Source of the DNA: [Clostridium] citroniae WAL-17108
Lineage (GTDB): Bacteria; Bacillota; Clostridia; Lachnospirales; Lachnospiraceae
DNA: 64,000 nt
Assembly (NCBI RefSeq): GCF_000233455.1
Contig: NZ_JH376420.1
Coordinates: forward strand, 1,914,634 to 1,978,633
Direction: 5' to 3'
Below, one piece after another: positions 1 to 8,496 of this stretch (positions within the stretch are counted from its first letter, which is position 1; each line of letters starts with the position of its first letter). Below the pieces are notes generated by a model, which worked only from the letters and a program-made list of their open reading frames with translations, had not been told where the DNA came from and ran no database searches. The position numbers and the translations under genes were made by a program.

Positions 1-608
1 ACACGGTCGTGGAGTTTCCTGAGCCTGAGACTGTCCACTGCCGCGGCATTCTCCTTTGTAGAGTGTTCCACATACCGTAAAAACGCCATAAGCTCCGGGG
101 AGATGCGGTCATCCCCCTCTCCCCTGGTATTCAGGAATATCCTCACCGCCCCATCTTCCAGACGCAACGAATCATCCTCCTCGCACCTCATTTTAAATGT
201 GTATCGGCAGAGTCTTTTCCCAAACAGATCAAAGGGCGCTATGGTTATCAGGTACACATTGGCCAGATGGTTAAAATCAATGGTTCCCGGCTCCAGGAGC
301 CCTGCGTCCAGTACGGACTGGTAATATCTGCTGCGTCTGGGCAGGTTCTTTGTGTTGAATGCCTGCATCTCAGAATTGTAGATCGTTCCGTCCTCCTCCT
401 GTCCCCACACATCCAGACGGATCCCACGGAACGTGGGCAGGGTGCGTATCTCCTTCTCGCTTTGGGTGTTATCCCGTAAATTAACCTCGTGGCCCAGGAT
501 AATCTCCAAAACACCTTGGTATGTCTCGGAATCCTCCATCACCTCACCAAACAGAAATCGGTTCAGCAGGTTCAGTTCCCCCAGCGGCTTTCTTGTCTTT
601 TGTTTCAT
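1..608 (-). CDS. Rpn-family PD-(D/E)XK nuclease / putative transposase, C-terminus outside window
   Basis: The frame is open to the left edge, so about 202 N-terminal residues are visible. It starts at ATG 608 with a GGAAGGA ribosome site. The N-terminus (LNRFLFGEVMEDSE) followed by an acidic core with Asp66 and an E80-M-Q82 signature is typical of the PD-(D/E)XK family of recombination-promoting nucleases (Rpn / PF12784). These are cytoplasmic DNA nucleases that stimulate RecA-independent recombination and are often present in many copies in Lachnospiraceae. The rest of the gene is missing, so intactness cannot be judged. Nothing nearby belongs to the same operon. Confidence 0.75.
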   Translation of the reverse strand, partial: MKQKTRKPLGELNLLNRFLFGEVMEDSETYQGVLEIILGHEVNLRDNTQSEKEIRTLPTFRGIRLDVWGQEEDGTIYNSEMQAFNTKNLPRRSRYYQSVLDAGLLEPGTIDFNHLANVYLITIAPFDLFGKRLCRYTFKMRCEEDDSLRLEDGAVRIFLNTRGEGDDRISPELMAFLRYVEHSTKENAAAVDSLRLRKLHDR

Positions 609-714
609 ACTTCCTTCTCCCTTCATTTTAACATACAATGATTTCCTTGTTAAGGTTTCTTTGGAAAATCCCGGCGATATGCCGATCGGGCGAATGCCCT
701 ATGATTTTTTAAGA

Positions 715-727
715 TATGATTATCATA
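715..727. promoter_or_regulatory. Palindrome TATGATTATCATA, possible operator
   Basis: A perfect 13-base palindrome with one central base lies in the 339-base gap between the Rpn gene (reading left) and the small membrane protein (reading right). It resembles part of a Fur- or MarR-type site, and a similar palindrome (TATGA-CAA-TCATA) occurs before the MarR gene at 27894. Its role is inference; the rest of the gap up to 836 shows nothing else I can name. Confidence 0.3.
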
Positions 728-836
728 CTACCAGGAATCCGGTGAAGCAAGCATTTTTAATTCTAAATCCTTCTTATATTCTTGCTCCGGTGCTGCTGAA
801 ATGCTATATTGACAGAAACTAAAGGCAAGAATCAAC

Positions 837-865
837 TTGACATATATGGCTATAGATGTCATAAT
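837..865 (+). promoter_or_regulatory. SigA-type promoter for the small Cys-rich membrane protein
   Basis: TTGACA at 837-842, a 17-base spacer and CATAAT at 860-865 form a near-consensus vegetative promoter about 80 bases upstream of the start codon at 948. Confidence 0.7.
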
Positions 866-900
866 AATAGTAATCAGAATTGTTATTGATATTTCAATAT

Positions 901-921
901 ACTCTCGGAGTCCCCGAGAGT
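901..921. repeat. Hairpin element, ACTCTCGG arms (dispersed family, copy 1)
   Basis: ACTCTCGG and CCGAGAGT are perfect complements around a 5-base loop, in the 5' leader of the gene starting at 948. The core ACTCyCGGAGTCyCC recurs at 26159-26189 (minus orientation) and 36919-36933, so this is probably one copy of a short dispersed element. It sits between promoter and ribosome site and would be transcribed. Confidence 0.5.
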
Positions 922-947
922 ACGCCTTATTTTAAAGGAGGTACCCC

Positions 948-1175
948 ATGGAATTTATAAGCAGTATCACCCTGGCCGAATGGATTATCATGTTTGTTGT
1001 ATTCACCGTGATCGGAGCAGCCTACTGGCTGATCGAGGACTCCCGTAAACGAGGAATGCCCGTAGGAGGCAAGGCATGCGGAGGCTGCCCCCATTACTGT
1101 CAGATCAACCGTAACTGTGACGGCACCCCAAGATCACAGGGCAGCACGCCTGAGGAAGAGACCATGAAGAAGTAA
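948..1175 (+). CDS. Small Cys-rich membrane protein (FeoB-associated type)
   Basis: A 75-residue protein with a strong AAAGGAGG ribosome site. One membrane segment (about residues 8-28) is followed by a basic stretch and a four-cysteine tail (C-G-G-C-x3-C-x5-C, about residues 44-56), then a hydrophilic end. This layout matches small FeoB-associated Cys-rich membrane proteins (PF12669), thought to help ferrous iron uptake, but no feoA or feoB is visible here. The gene stands alone between its own promoter and the hairpin at 1252. The family call rests on architecture; a generic one-helix metal-binding protein is the alternative. Confidence 0.55.
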   Translation: MEFISSITLAEWIIMFVVFTVIGAAYWLIEDSRKRGMPVGGKACGGCPHYCQINRNCDGTPRSQGSTPEEETMKK

Positions 1176-1183
1176 CCCCTTAA

Positions 1184-1240
1184 AACACAAACCATTAAGA
1201 CACAAACCATCAAAACAAATTCATCAAAACAAATTCATCA
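1184..1240 (+). repeat. Short tandem repeats after the small membrane protein
   Basis: ACACAAACCAT occurs at 1184 and 1200, and CAAAACAAATTCAT is repeated back to back at 1211-1224 and 1225-1238. The A/C-rich tract lies between the stop codon and the terminator hairpin, is noncoding, and looks like replication slippage. Confidence 0.6.
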
Positions 1241-1251
1241 AAACACAGATG

Positions 1252-1285
1252 GAAAGCCAGGCCGGAGAAATCCAGCCTGGCTTTC
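1252..1285. terminator. Bidirectional stem-loop between convergent genes
   Basis: GAAAGCCAGGC at 1252-1262 pairs perfectly with GCCTGGCTTTC at 1275-1285 around a 12-base loop. It lies between the convergent small membrane gene and mmsB and probably ends both transcripts. The T-tract is weak in either direction. Confidence 0.65.
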
Positions 1286-1345
1286 TATCTGTTGCAGACA
1301 ATTCCATGTTCCGCCCTCTGCCTGCAACATATGATTGTTCTGATC

Positions 1346-2521
1346 CTACTGTTTCACAATAAACGACTTCCTCTTACTCGCCACATCAAAGATAACCGCT
1401 GCCAGCAGCACCGCGCCCTTTACCACCTTTTGCAGGTTCTGGTCCACGCCCATGATGCTCATTCCCAGATTCAGGACGCCCATAAGGGTGGCTCCGATAA
1501 TCACGCCGGGCACGGTTCCCGTACCGCCGTAGGCGGATGCCCCTCCGATAAAGCAGGCGCCGATGGCATCCATCTCATAGTTGTTGCCTGCCGTGGGATT
1601 GGCGGAATTAAGCCTTGCCACGGTAACCATTCCGGCCACTGCGGCTAAAAGCCCCATGTTCAGATATGCCAGGAAATACACGCGGTTGGTATCTATGCCT
1701 GAAAGCCTGGTGGCCTTTTCATTGCCGCCCACTGCATAGAAATACCGGCCGGTGGTGGTTTTTGAGGAAATATAACTGTAAATTCCGATGATCACGCTGA
1801 CCCAGACCAGCGCATTGGGGATCCCTTTGTACTGGGCAAGCTTGAAGGTAAAGAACAGGACCACCCCGCTTATGATCACGATCTTTGCGATCACTCCCCC
1901 AAGTGGGTCTACCCGGTATCCCTTCTGCAGTTTTTTCATGCGTCCGTAAAGGCTGCTTACCGCATAGATCAGGCTGACCGCAACCCCGGCCAGCATACAG
2001 GTCATGTTCAGGCCTTCCATGCCAAAGATATCCGGGACATATGTATTAAACAGGGTTAAGAACGGATCCGGTATGGGGGATAATGTCATTCCCTGAAGCA
2101 CCACATTGGACAATCCGCGGAACATAAGCATCCCTGCCAGGGTAACAATAAAGGGAGGGATCCTCACATAGGCGATCCAGAATCCCTGCCATGCGCCAAC
2201 TGCCATGCCGATCATGGCCATAGCCAATAGCGTAAGGTAGGGATTGATTCCCATATTGATCATCATACTCCCTCCGATGGCTCCCACAAAACATACCACG
2301 GAGCCAACGGACAGATCGATATTCCCTCCTGTAAGGATACAGAACAGCATGCCGGTTGCAAGGATGAACACATAGGCGTTCTGGGCGATCAGGTTGTTCA
2401 CATTCTGGGGCAGAAGCATTTTTCCCCCTGTATTTACAGTGAAAAGGATTACGACCACGGCCAGGACAATGACCATGGTATATTTCTTTAACACCTCAGA
2501 TAATTTTATCTTGTTCTCCAT
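1346..2521 (-). CDS. mmsB: CUT2 sugar ABC transporter permease (MmsB/GguB-type)
   Basis: A 391-residue polytopic membrane protein of the XylH/RbsC permease class. The segment GNIDLSVGSVVCFVGAIGG is the usual family signature, and the longer multi-monosaccharide version has an extra middle segment, seen here around residues 190-240. It forms the membrane pore for a sugar imported by the adjacent ATPase and binding protein. It begins 3 bases after the mmsA stop, with its AAAGGAGAG ribosome site inside the end of mmsA, so the two are translationally coupled. It is last in the operon. Substrate is not readable from the sequence; ChvE-GguAB relatives take up several aldoses. Confidence 0.9.
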   Translation of the reverse strand: MENKIKLSEVLKKYTMVIVLAVVVILFTVNTGGKMLLPQNVNNLIAQNAYVFILATGMLFCILTGGNIDLSVGSVVCFVGAIGGSMMINMGINPYLTLLAMAMIGMAVGAWQGFWIAYVRIPPFIVTLAGMLMFRGLSNVVLQGMTLSPIPDPFLTLFNTYVPDIFGMEGLNMTCMLAGVAVSLIYAVSSLYGRMKKLQKGYRVDPLGGVIAKIVIISGVVLFFTFKLAQYKGIPNALVWVSVIIGIYSYISSKTTTGRYFYAVGGNEKATRLSGIDTNRVYFLAYLNMGLLAAVAGMVTVARLNSANPTAGNNYEMDAIGACFIGGASAYGGTGTVPGVIIGATLMGVLNLGMSIMGVDQNLQKVVKGAVLLAAVIFDVASKRKSFIVKQ

Positions 2522-2524
2522 ACT

Positions 2525-4063
2525 CTACTCTCCTTTATCTGATTTCAGGATACAGGACATGATGTATTCCTGGGTGGCTTCCTCCGCCTTTACCTCGCCG
2601 GCTATCCTGCCCTCGTTCATGATATATATGCGGTCAGACATTCCAAGGACTTCCGGAAGCTCAGATGAGATCATGATAACGGACTTCCCCCCGGCTGCCA
2701 GCTGGTTGATGATACAATAGATCTCGTACTTGGCCCCCACATCGATCCCTCTGGTGGGCTCGTCCAGTATCAGAATGTCCGGTTCTGCAAACATCCATTT
2801 GGCCAGCAGCACCTTTTGCTGGTTCCCGCCGCTTAAATTCCCCACATTCTGCTCCACGGAGGGACATTTTGTTTTCAGTTTGTCCCTGTACTCCTCCGCC
2901 ACCATGTACTCTTTGTCCTTGTCAATAACCGTATGCCTGCTCACCGCCTCCATATTGGCAAGGGTCGTATTGGTTTTAATGGCGCTGGAAAGGATCAGGC
3001 CGTTCCCCTTCCGGTCCTCGGTCACATAAGCCAGCTTATGGCGGATGGCATCCCGCACTGAATGCAGCTTGATCTCCGTTCCATGAATAAACAGTTTTCC
3101 CGAAATATTGGTGCCGTAGCTTTTTCCAAAAATGCTCATGGCCAGCTCTGTCCTCCCTGCTCCCATAAGCCCGCAGATTCCAACCACCTCGCCCTTTCCC
3201 ACACGGAAGGATACATTGTCCACCACCTTTCGGTCAGAATACAGCGGATGGTATACATTCCATCCCCGCACCTCCATGGCGGTTTCTCCCACATGGACGC
3301 CGGTACGTTTGGGGAAGCGGTCCACCAGCTCCCGCCCCACCATTCCCTTAATGATCCGGTCCTCAGTAACGGCATCTGTTTTTTTGTCCAGTGTCTCTAT
3401 GGTGGAGCCATCGCGGATCACTGTGATCTTATCCGCCACATATGCGATCTCATTGAGTTTATGGGAGATGATGATGGATGTCATTCCCTCGGACTTAAAC
3501 TTAAGGAGCAGTTCCAAAAGCGCCCTGGAGTCATCCTCATTCAGGGAAGCCGTTGGCTCATCCAGGATCAGCAGCTTCGCATGTTTTGCCAATGCCTTGG
3601 CTATCTCCACCAGCTGCTGTTTCCCCACCCCGATATCCTTTATCAGCGTATGGGAGGATTCCAAAAGCCCCACTGTTTTCAGGTATTCGTCCGCTTCCCC
3701 GTAGGTTTCATTCCAGTTGATCGCGTATTTTCTTCCCTTCTCATTTCCAAGGTACATGTTCTCAGCAATGGACATATAGGGCACCAGAGCCAGTTCCTGA
3801 TGGATGATCACAATGCCCTTTTCCTCACTGTCACTGATACGGCTGAATTTACATACCTCGCCGTCATAAATTATATGGCCCTCATAGCTTCCGTAAGGGT
3901 AAATGCCGCTGAGTACATTCATCAGCGTGGATTTCCCGGCGCCGTTTTCACCTACCAGAGCATGGATCTCCCCTTCCTCCACCTGCAGGTTAACATTATC
4001 AAGAGCCTTTACGCCCGGAAATGTCTTCACGATATTCTTCATTTCCAATAGTATTTTTGCCAA
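2525..4063 (-). CDS. mmsA: CUT2 sugar ABC transporter ATPase with two nucleotide-binding domains (MmsA/GguA-type)
   Basis: A 512-residue protein with two fused ATPase domains. The first has Walker [10 protein letters not shown], and LDEPTAS as Walker B. The second has a degenerate Walker A (GLMGAGRTE), signature LSGGNQQK and [11 protein letters not shown], which is the usual asymmetry of sugar-uptake ATPases of the RbsA/XylG class. It energises import through MmsB. The start is TTG at 4063 behind GGGAGGGAGAGCG; no closer ATG fits the family N-terminus. A large stem-loop separates it from mmsE upstream. Confidence 0.92.
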   Translation of the reverse strand: MAKILLEMKNIVKTFPGVKALDNVNLQVEEGEIHALVGENGAGKSTLMNVLSGIYPYGSYEGHIIYDGEVCKFSRISDSEEKGIVIIHQELALVPYMSIAENMYLGNEKGRKYAINWNETYGEADEYLKTVGLLESSHTLIKDIGVGKQQLVEIAKALAKHAKLLILDEPTASLNEDDSRALLELLLKFKSEGMTSIIISHKLNEIAYVADKITVIRDGSTIETLDKKTDAVTEDRIIKGMVGRELVDRFPKRTGVHVGETAMEVRGWNVYHPLYSDRKVVDNVSFRVGKGEVVGICGLMGAGRTELAMSIFGKSYGTNISGKLFIHGTEIKLHSVRDAIRHKLAYVTEDRKGNGLILSSAIKTNTTLANMEAVSRHTVIDKDKEYMVAEEYRDKLKTKCPSVEQNVGNLSGGNQQKVLLAKWMFAEPDILILDEPTRGIDVGAKYEIYCIINQLAAGGKSVIMISSELPEVLGMSDRIYIMNEGRIAGEVKAEEATQEYIMSCILKSDKGE

Positions 4064-4080
4064 CGCTCTCCCTCCCTGAA

Positions 4081-4162
4081 CAAATTTAAGTTTGGGACGG
4101 CCCTGCCCTGCGTGCCTGATGGTCCAGACAGGCTTTGGTGCATCAGCCGTCCCTGAAATTTG
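4081..4162 (-). other. Branched intercistronic stem-loop between mmsE and mmsA
   Basis: Nested arms: CAAATTT (4081) with AAATTTG (4156), GGGACGGC (4094-4101) with GCCGTCCC (4146-4153), and an inner GCCTG/CAGGC hairpin (4114-4132). The structure starts 17 bases before the mmsA start. Such elements downstream of binding-protein genes commonly protect the upstream message and reduce readthrough, giving more binding protein than ATPase. That role is inferred. Confidence 0.6.
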
Positions 4163-4186
4163 TTTTCCCCCGCCGCTTTACAGGCA

Positions 4187-4211
4187 GGGGAATCCGCTTC
4201 TGAATGCTGAT
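4187..4211 (-). repeat. Dispersed ATTCAGAAG element, copy 1
   Basis: Read on the minus strand it is ATCAGCATTCAGAAGCGGAT followed by TCCCC, directly after the mmsE stop codon. It matches the intergenic copy at 17519-17544 at all but two positions and resembles the tandem units at 27792-27845. Confidence 0.5.
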
Positions 4212-5411
4212 CTACTTGATCTGATCCTCGGTGTAATAACCGGAATCCACCAGCATTTCCTTGTAATTATCAGCTGTGACAACCACCGGCTCACACAGAT
4301 AAGTGGGGATCACGCCTGTACCGTTGTCATAGGAAGAGGAGTCGTTGATCTCGGCCTCACCGCCCTGCATAACGGCATCCACCATCTTGACCACCTGGGT
4401 TGCAAGGGTACGTGTGTCCTTGAACACGGACATGGCCTGTTTGCCGCTGAGCATGTTCTTAACATTTGCAATGTCACAGTCCTGGCCTGTGATGACAGGA
4501 TAGGTTCCCGTGTAGGAGGATGCCAGGGCATTTTCCACACCCAGTGCAGTGGAGTCATTGGAGCAGAGCACTGCATCCAGCACGGTGCCGTCTGAGTAAT
4601 TTCCCGCAATAATGGTATCCATGCGGTTCTGGGCTTTTTCAGAATCCCAGTTGGCAGTGGCTACCTGCTCAAATGCGGTCTGGCCTGATTTCACAACCAG
4701 CTTGCCCTCATCTATGTATTTTTGCAATACGTCCATTGCTCCGCCAAAAAAGAAGTTACAGTTATTGTCAGCCGGGTCACCGGTGAACAGTTCAATGTTC
4801 TTTGGCTCTGTGGCTGTCTCAAGTCCAAGGGCTTCCACCAGGTACTCCCCCTGTTTCTGCCCTACTTTATAGTTGTCGAAGGTTGCATAGTAGGTAACCG
4901 CATCCGAGTTCATGATCAGGCGGTCGTAAGAGATGACCGGAATTCCGGCCTCCTTTGCCTGCCCCAGAGGCTCGCCCAGGGAGCTTCCGTCTATGGATGC
5001 GATTACAAGCATCTGGCAGCCGTTGGAAATCATATTCTCAATCTGGGATACCTGGGTCTGGACATCATTGCTGGCATACTGCAGATCCACCTCATAGCCT
5101 GCTGCCTCCAGTTCCGCCTTCATGTTGGCGCCGTCCTGGTTCCATCTCTGGAGATCCTTTGTGGGCATTGCAACGCCGATCAGGGCTCCTGCTCCCCCGG
5201 ACGGGCCGGTCTTGTCCGCTGCCGTGCCTGCTTTGTCCGCTGCCGCGTCTGAACTGTTCCCTGCGTCCTTTGAGTTTTCCCCGCCCTCTGTCTTTGCCGT
5301 CTCAGCCGCGGCCGGCGCCGCACTGTCCGCCGCCTTTCCTGAACCGCATCCGGTCATCAGGGAAGCTGCCAGTGCCATTGTTAGTACGGTTGCAAAAAGT
5401 CTTTTTTTCAT
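4212..5411 (-). CDS. mmsE: CUT2 sugar-binding lipoprotein (MmsE/ChvE/XylF-type)
   Basis: A 399-residue secreted lipoprotein: signal peptide with lipobox LMTG-Cys, then a low-complexity Ala/Lys/Asp tether (about residues 25-75), then a periplasmic-binding fold of the XylF/ChvE type (SYDRLIMNSDAVTYYATFDN, DPADNNCNFFFGGA). It captures sugar outside the membrane for MmsAB. The start at 5411 is chosen because GGAGGAGG lies 7 bases upstream; an earlier in-frame start would precede that site. It is first in the operon. The 221 bases upstream to the GNAT fragment must hold its promoter, but I cannot point to convincing boxes. Confidence 0.92.
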   Translation of the reverse strand: MKKRLFATVLTMALAASLMTGCGSGKAADSAAPAAAETAKTEGGENSKDAGNSSDAAADKAGTAADKTGPSGGAGALIGVAMPTKDLQRWNQDGANMKAELEAAGYEVDLQYASNDVQTQVSQIENMISNGCQMLVIASIDGSSLGEPLGQAKEAGIPVISYDRLIMNSDAVTYYATFDNYKVGQKQGEYLVEALGLETATEPKNIELFTGDPADNNCNFFFGGAMDVLQKYIDEGKLVVKSGQTAFEQVATANWDSEKAQNRMDTIIAGNYSDGTVLDAVLCSNDSTALGVENALASSYTGTYPVITGQDCDIANVKNMLSGKQAMSVFKDTRTLATQVVKMVDAVMQGGEAEINDSSSYDNGTGVIPTYLCEPVVVTADNYKEMLVDSGYYTEDQIK

Positions 5412-5578
5412 TGATGATTCCTCCTCCAAACATTTATTTTTGATGTTCTTATCCTATCACAACCAGCACAGGACTTGCTTGTGAACCAGTAGCACAAAAA
5501 TATGAGTTTGAAAAAAGAGGAGGACAGGGCTGGACATTTTCACAGCAAAAAAATGCTATATAACATATCCTCCGGACA

Positions 5579-5592
5579 TGCATGATCATGCA
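5579..5592. promoter_or_regulatory. Perfect palindrome TGCATGATCATGCA
   Basis: A 14-base perfect palindrome upstream of both mmsE (minus) and the GNAT remnant (plus). It could be an operator for either; nothing else supports a role. Confidence 0.3.
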
Positions 5593-5632
5593 CCGTGTGG
5601 TAAAATAAGGGAATCTGATCAAGAGAAAAAAG

Positions 5633-5833
5633 ATGGCAAGTATGGAACAGAACACATTTGAAATAACAGAATTGAGAAACCACCCTGAATGGGCGGACCG
5701 CGCCGCCGGGTGGTTTCATGAAAAATGGAAGGTCCCCCGGGAAAAGTACAGGGACAGCATAAACGAATGCATTGCCCGGCAGACAGGAGTCCCCCAGTGG
5801 TACATTCTCCTGAATGACCGGCAGTCCCGCCCT
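5633..5833 (+). pseudogene. N-terminal fragment of a GNAT-like acetyltransferase
   Basis: ATG 5633 opens a reading frame with ITELRNHPEWADRAAGWFHE and then KWKVPREKYRDSINEC, which reads like the first part of a GNAT N-acetyltransferase. After PQWYILLNDRQ (about residue 63) the similarity stops, and the frame runs into the antisense of the next gene's end, stopping at 5884. No acetyl-CoA-binding segment follows. The break falls exactly at the 3' end of the neighbouring binding-protein gene, as expected from a deletion joining the two. The product is surely inactive. Confidence 0.6.
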
Positions 5834-6890
5834 ATTTTCTCACATTTAAATACACATCCTCCTCAGCATGGAATCCACCTTTGATGATCACCTCATCCAT
5901 GTTGTCCCTTGTCACTGCCACGGGAACCAGTTCCCTGTACGGCACTTCATAGGTGCCGTCATCAATGGTCTTGGTGATATCGGCCAGTTTTTCTCCCCTG
6001 CCCAGTTTTACCGCATACTCTGCCGCAAGTCTGGCCTCCTCCTCCACGGATTTGAAGGCTGTCATATTCTGGGTGCCCTCCACGATCCGCTGGCAGGCCA
6101 TCAGGTCGCCGTCCTGGCCTGTCAGGACCACCTTCCCGGCCAGTCTCTCCTCTGAGAGCGCCCGGAAGGCCTGGGTGGCAAGATCGTCATTGCCGCACAT
6201 AACGCCTTTGATGTCCCGGTGCTGCGCCAGTCCCTCCTTTACATAGGTAAAGGCATACTCTGCCAGCCATCCCTCGCAGTTGGCCTTATAGACCACATTC
6301 AGACCGCTTCCGGCCAGCACTTCGTTGAATCCTTTCCGGATCTGGAGCACATTTCCGTCTGTCTCAGGTCCCTGTATCATGAAAATATCGCCGCCCTCAG
6401 GCACGTGTTCCAGGAAGCACCGGGCCATCAGCCGTCCCACTTCCTCATTGTCAAAGGATATATACAGGTCACAGTCCGCGTTGGTGATCAGCCGGTCGTA
6501 GCTCACGGTCCTGATTCCCGCATCCTTGGCCTTTTTCATCACGTCCGACAATGCATCGCAGTCACCGGCAACCACTGCGATCACATCCATCTGTTTCTTA
6601 ATAAAGTACTCGATCTGTTCAATCTGCTCCTGCACATCCCCGTTGGCATTCTGGACATTCACGTCCGCCCCCAGGGCCTTGGCGGTTGATACAAATACAT
6701 CCCGCTCCCTGATCCACCGCTCGATCACAAAGGAATCAAAGCTGAGTCCGATCTGCAGACGGCTTCCTCCATCCGTGCCGCTGGTCTCTATGGCCTCCTC
6801 CGTCTTTTTGCACCCGCCCAGGACCACCGAACACGCAAAGGCTGCAGCCACAGTAATAATTCCTAATTTTTTCCATATTTCTCCCCGCAT
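5832..6890 (-). CDS. XylF-like sugar-binding lipoprotein linked to a two-component system
   Basis: A 352-residue lipoprotein (signal peptide, lipobox VLGG-Cys) with a XylF/ChvE-type binding domain: SYDRLITNADCDLYISFDNEE closely parallels mmsE. It has no permease or ATPase directly behind it; it follows the response regulator gene by 7 bases, with the ribosome site GGGAGAGGTGAG inside that gene's end. I infer a sensory or accessory role, feeding the kinase or supplying the mms transporter. The start at 6890 is preferred over upstream in-frame codons because of that site. An ordinary transport binding protein remains possible. Confidence 0.85.
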   Translation of the reverse strand: MRGEIWKKLGIITVAAAFACSVVLGGCKKTEEAIETSGTDGGSRLQIGLSFDSFVIERWIRERDVFVSTAKALGADVNVQNANGDVQEQIEQIEYFIKKQMDVIAVVAGDCDALSDVMKKAKDAGIRTVSYDRLITNADCDLYISFDNEEVGRLMARCFLEHVPEGGDIFMIQGPETDGNVLQIRKGFNEVLAGSGLNVVYKANCEGWLAEYAFTYVKEGLAQHRDIKGVMCGNDDLATQAFRALSEERLAGKVVLTGQDGDLMACQRIVEGTQNMTAFKSVEEEARLAAEYAVKLGRGEKLADITKTIDDGTYEVPYRELVPVAVTRDNMDEVIIKGGFHAEEDVYLNVRK

Positions 6891-6897
6891 AAGCTTC

Positions 6898-8484
6898 TCA
6901 CCTCTCCCTGTACTCGCTGGGGGTCTTTCCCTCGTACTTTTTAAAAATACGGCTGAAATAATTCGGGTCGCTGTACCCGCACATGACACACACTTCCTTG
7001 ATGCTGTACCTGGGATCTCCCAAAAGCTGTCTGGCGTGCCCGATCCTGGTGCGGGTCAGGTATTCGATGAAGTTTTCCCCCACCTCCTGTTTAAACAGCT
7101 TGCTGAAATAGTAAGGGCTGATATCCACCAGCCGTGACACATCATCCAGGGAAATATCCTTGGCAAAGTTTTCATTGATATACCCCTTTACCCTGGAGAC
7201 TACATTCTCATTTTCCCGTTCCCTGAATGTGCTTATATTCTCACAAATCTCCCTTGTCTTCCCAATAAACCAGTGCCGGAGGGCATTCATATCCCCTGCT
7301 CCCTGGATCTCATTCAGGTAATTCTCCCTGTAGCGGAATCCATACTGGACACAGCCCATCTCCCACGCCTTCTGCTCCAGGCGCATCACCAGCTCCAGCA
7401 CCTTCACCTCGATGTTGGCTCTTACATTCCCAGCATGGGCCACCATCCAGTCGAAAAACTCATTGGCGCAGCCCGCAGCCCCTTCCCGGTCCGCCTTGAC
7501 TCCTCTCTGGAAATACTGGACCTCCAATTCCAGGGGGTACTCCCCGTCATAGTCCGCAACCGTGGAAATGTCCATGATATGGACCACATGGCTGTCACTT
7601 TCCCTCAGGGCCCTAAGCGCTTCCTTGTAGGAATCCCTGGTATCCCTTACAGGTTTCACCGTGCCGATACCGCCCCTGAACCGGATATCAATGGCGCCCT
7701 CCAGTTTATGGATCATATTCCTGGCCCTGGTAATGATCTCCACCCGTTCCTCATAGCGGGTCTTCTCACTGTCAAAAGGCGCCAGCAGCACAATCCTGTT
7801 CCCCATGATCGGGCCGATGATGCAGTCAAAGTAATCCTTTACCAGCTCCCGCAGCTGGTTATAGTGTTTGTTTACCCGTACATTGGCGCCCACTGCATTG
7901 GTCATAAGCCCGTCCACCATGCTGTCCCCGAATTCCAGCACCACCATGAACCCATACTGTTTTCGGATATCCAGCATGTCCAGATAATCGCTTCTGTAAA
8001 TATCCGTGTCATCCTGGAGAAGGTTGTAGATAAAGCCGCTCTCGATCATGGGAACCACCAGCTCCAGCTTTTCCCTTATCTTCAGGTCATCGCTCAGCTT
8101 CTGCCTGGCCTCCTCCACCTGCCGCATGGCCCGGATGCAGACTTCCAGTATTTTCTTTTTATTCACCGGCTTAGTGATAAACTCCATGACCCCAAGATTG
8201 ACTGCCTCCTGTGCATAGGAGAACTTGTCATAAGCTGTTATGATGATAAAGACCATGGATGAATTAAATTTACGCACTTCCCTGATGGCCTGGATACCGC
8301 TCAGCCCGGGCATCTGAATGTCCACAAAGGCAATGTCCGGCCTGAAAGCCTCTGCCTGCTCGATCACTGCCCGTCCTGTTTTCACGCACATAACCTCACA
8401 TTCGCTTCCGAAATTAGAAAGTATGATGCTTTTGATGGACTCCAGCATGATCCCTTCGTCATCTGCTACTAATATCCTGAACAT
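6898..8484 (-). CDS. Response regulator with AraC DNA-binding domain (YesN-type)
   Basis: A 528-residue cytoplasmic regulator. The receiver domain (residues 1-120) has the acidic pair at Asp8-Asp9, phosphoacceptor Asp55 (FVDIQMPG) and Lys105 (TKP). A long middle region (about 130-400) has no domain I can name. The C-terminus (about 425-528) is a double helix-turn-helix of the AraC type (SPYYFSKLFKQ, DPNYFSRIFKK). It should be phosphorylated by the kinase encoded 12 bases upstream and activate nearby sugar genes. Ribosome site AAGGAGG. Confidence 0.93.
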   Translation of the reverse strand: MFRILVADDEGIMLESIKSIILSNFGSECEVMCVKTGRAVIEQAEAFRPDIAFVDIQMPGLSGIQAIREVRKFNSSMVFIIITAYDKFSYAQEAVNLGVMEFITKPVNKKKILEVCIRAMRQVEEARQKLSDDLKIREKLELVVPMIESGFIYNLLQDDTDIYRSDYLDMLDIRKQYGFMVVLEFGDSMVDGLMTNAVGANVRVNKHYNQLRELVKDYFDCIIGPIMGNRIVLLAPFDSEKTRYEERVEIITRARNMIHKLEGAIDIRFRGGIGTVKPVRDTRDSYKEALRALRESDSHVVHIMDISTVADYDGEYPLELEVQYFQRGVKADREGAAGCANEFFDWMVAHAGNVRANIEVKVLELVMRLEQKAWEMGCVQYGFRYRENYLNEIQGAGDMNALRHWFIGKTREICENISTFRERENENVVSRVKGYINENFAKDISLDDVSRLVDISPYYFSKLFKQEVGENFIEYLTRTRIGHARQLLGDPRYSIKEVCVMCGYSDPNYFSRIFKKYEGKTPSEYRER

Positions 8485-8496
8485 ATATCTGCCTCC

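Noticed and set aside
433..822. A 129-codon frame across the Rpn gene start and the following gap
   Set aside because: Most of it is antisense to the Rpn gene, and the remainder has no coding character.
1184..1240. CRISPR-like array
   Set aside because: The repeats are short, adjacent and without spacers.
3062..4051. A 329-codon open frame antisense to mmsA
   Set aside because: The opposite strand is an unmistakable double ATPase; the antisense translation has no family features.
7273..8262. A 329-codon open frame antisense to the first response regulator
   Set aside because: Same reason: shadow of a conserved gene, no ribosome site, unusual His/Pro content.
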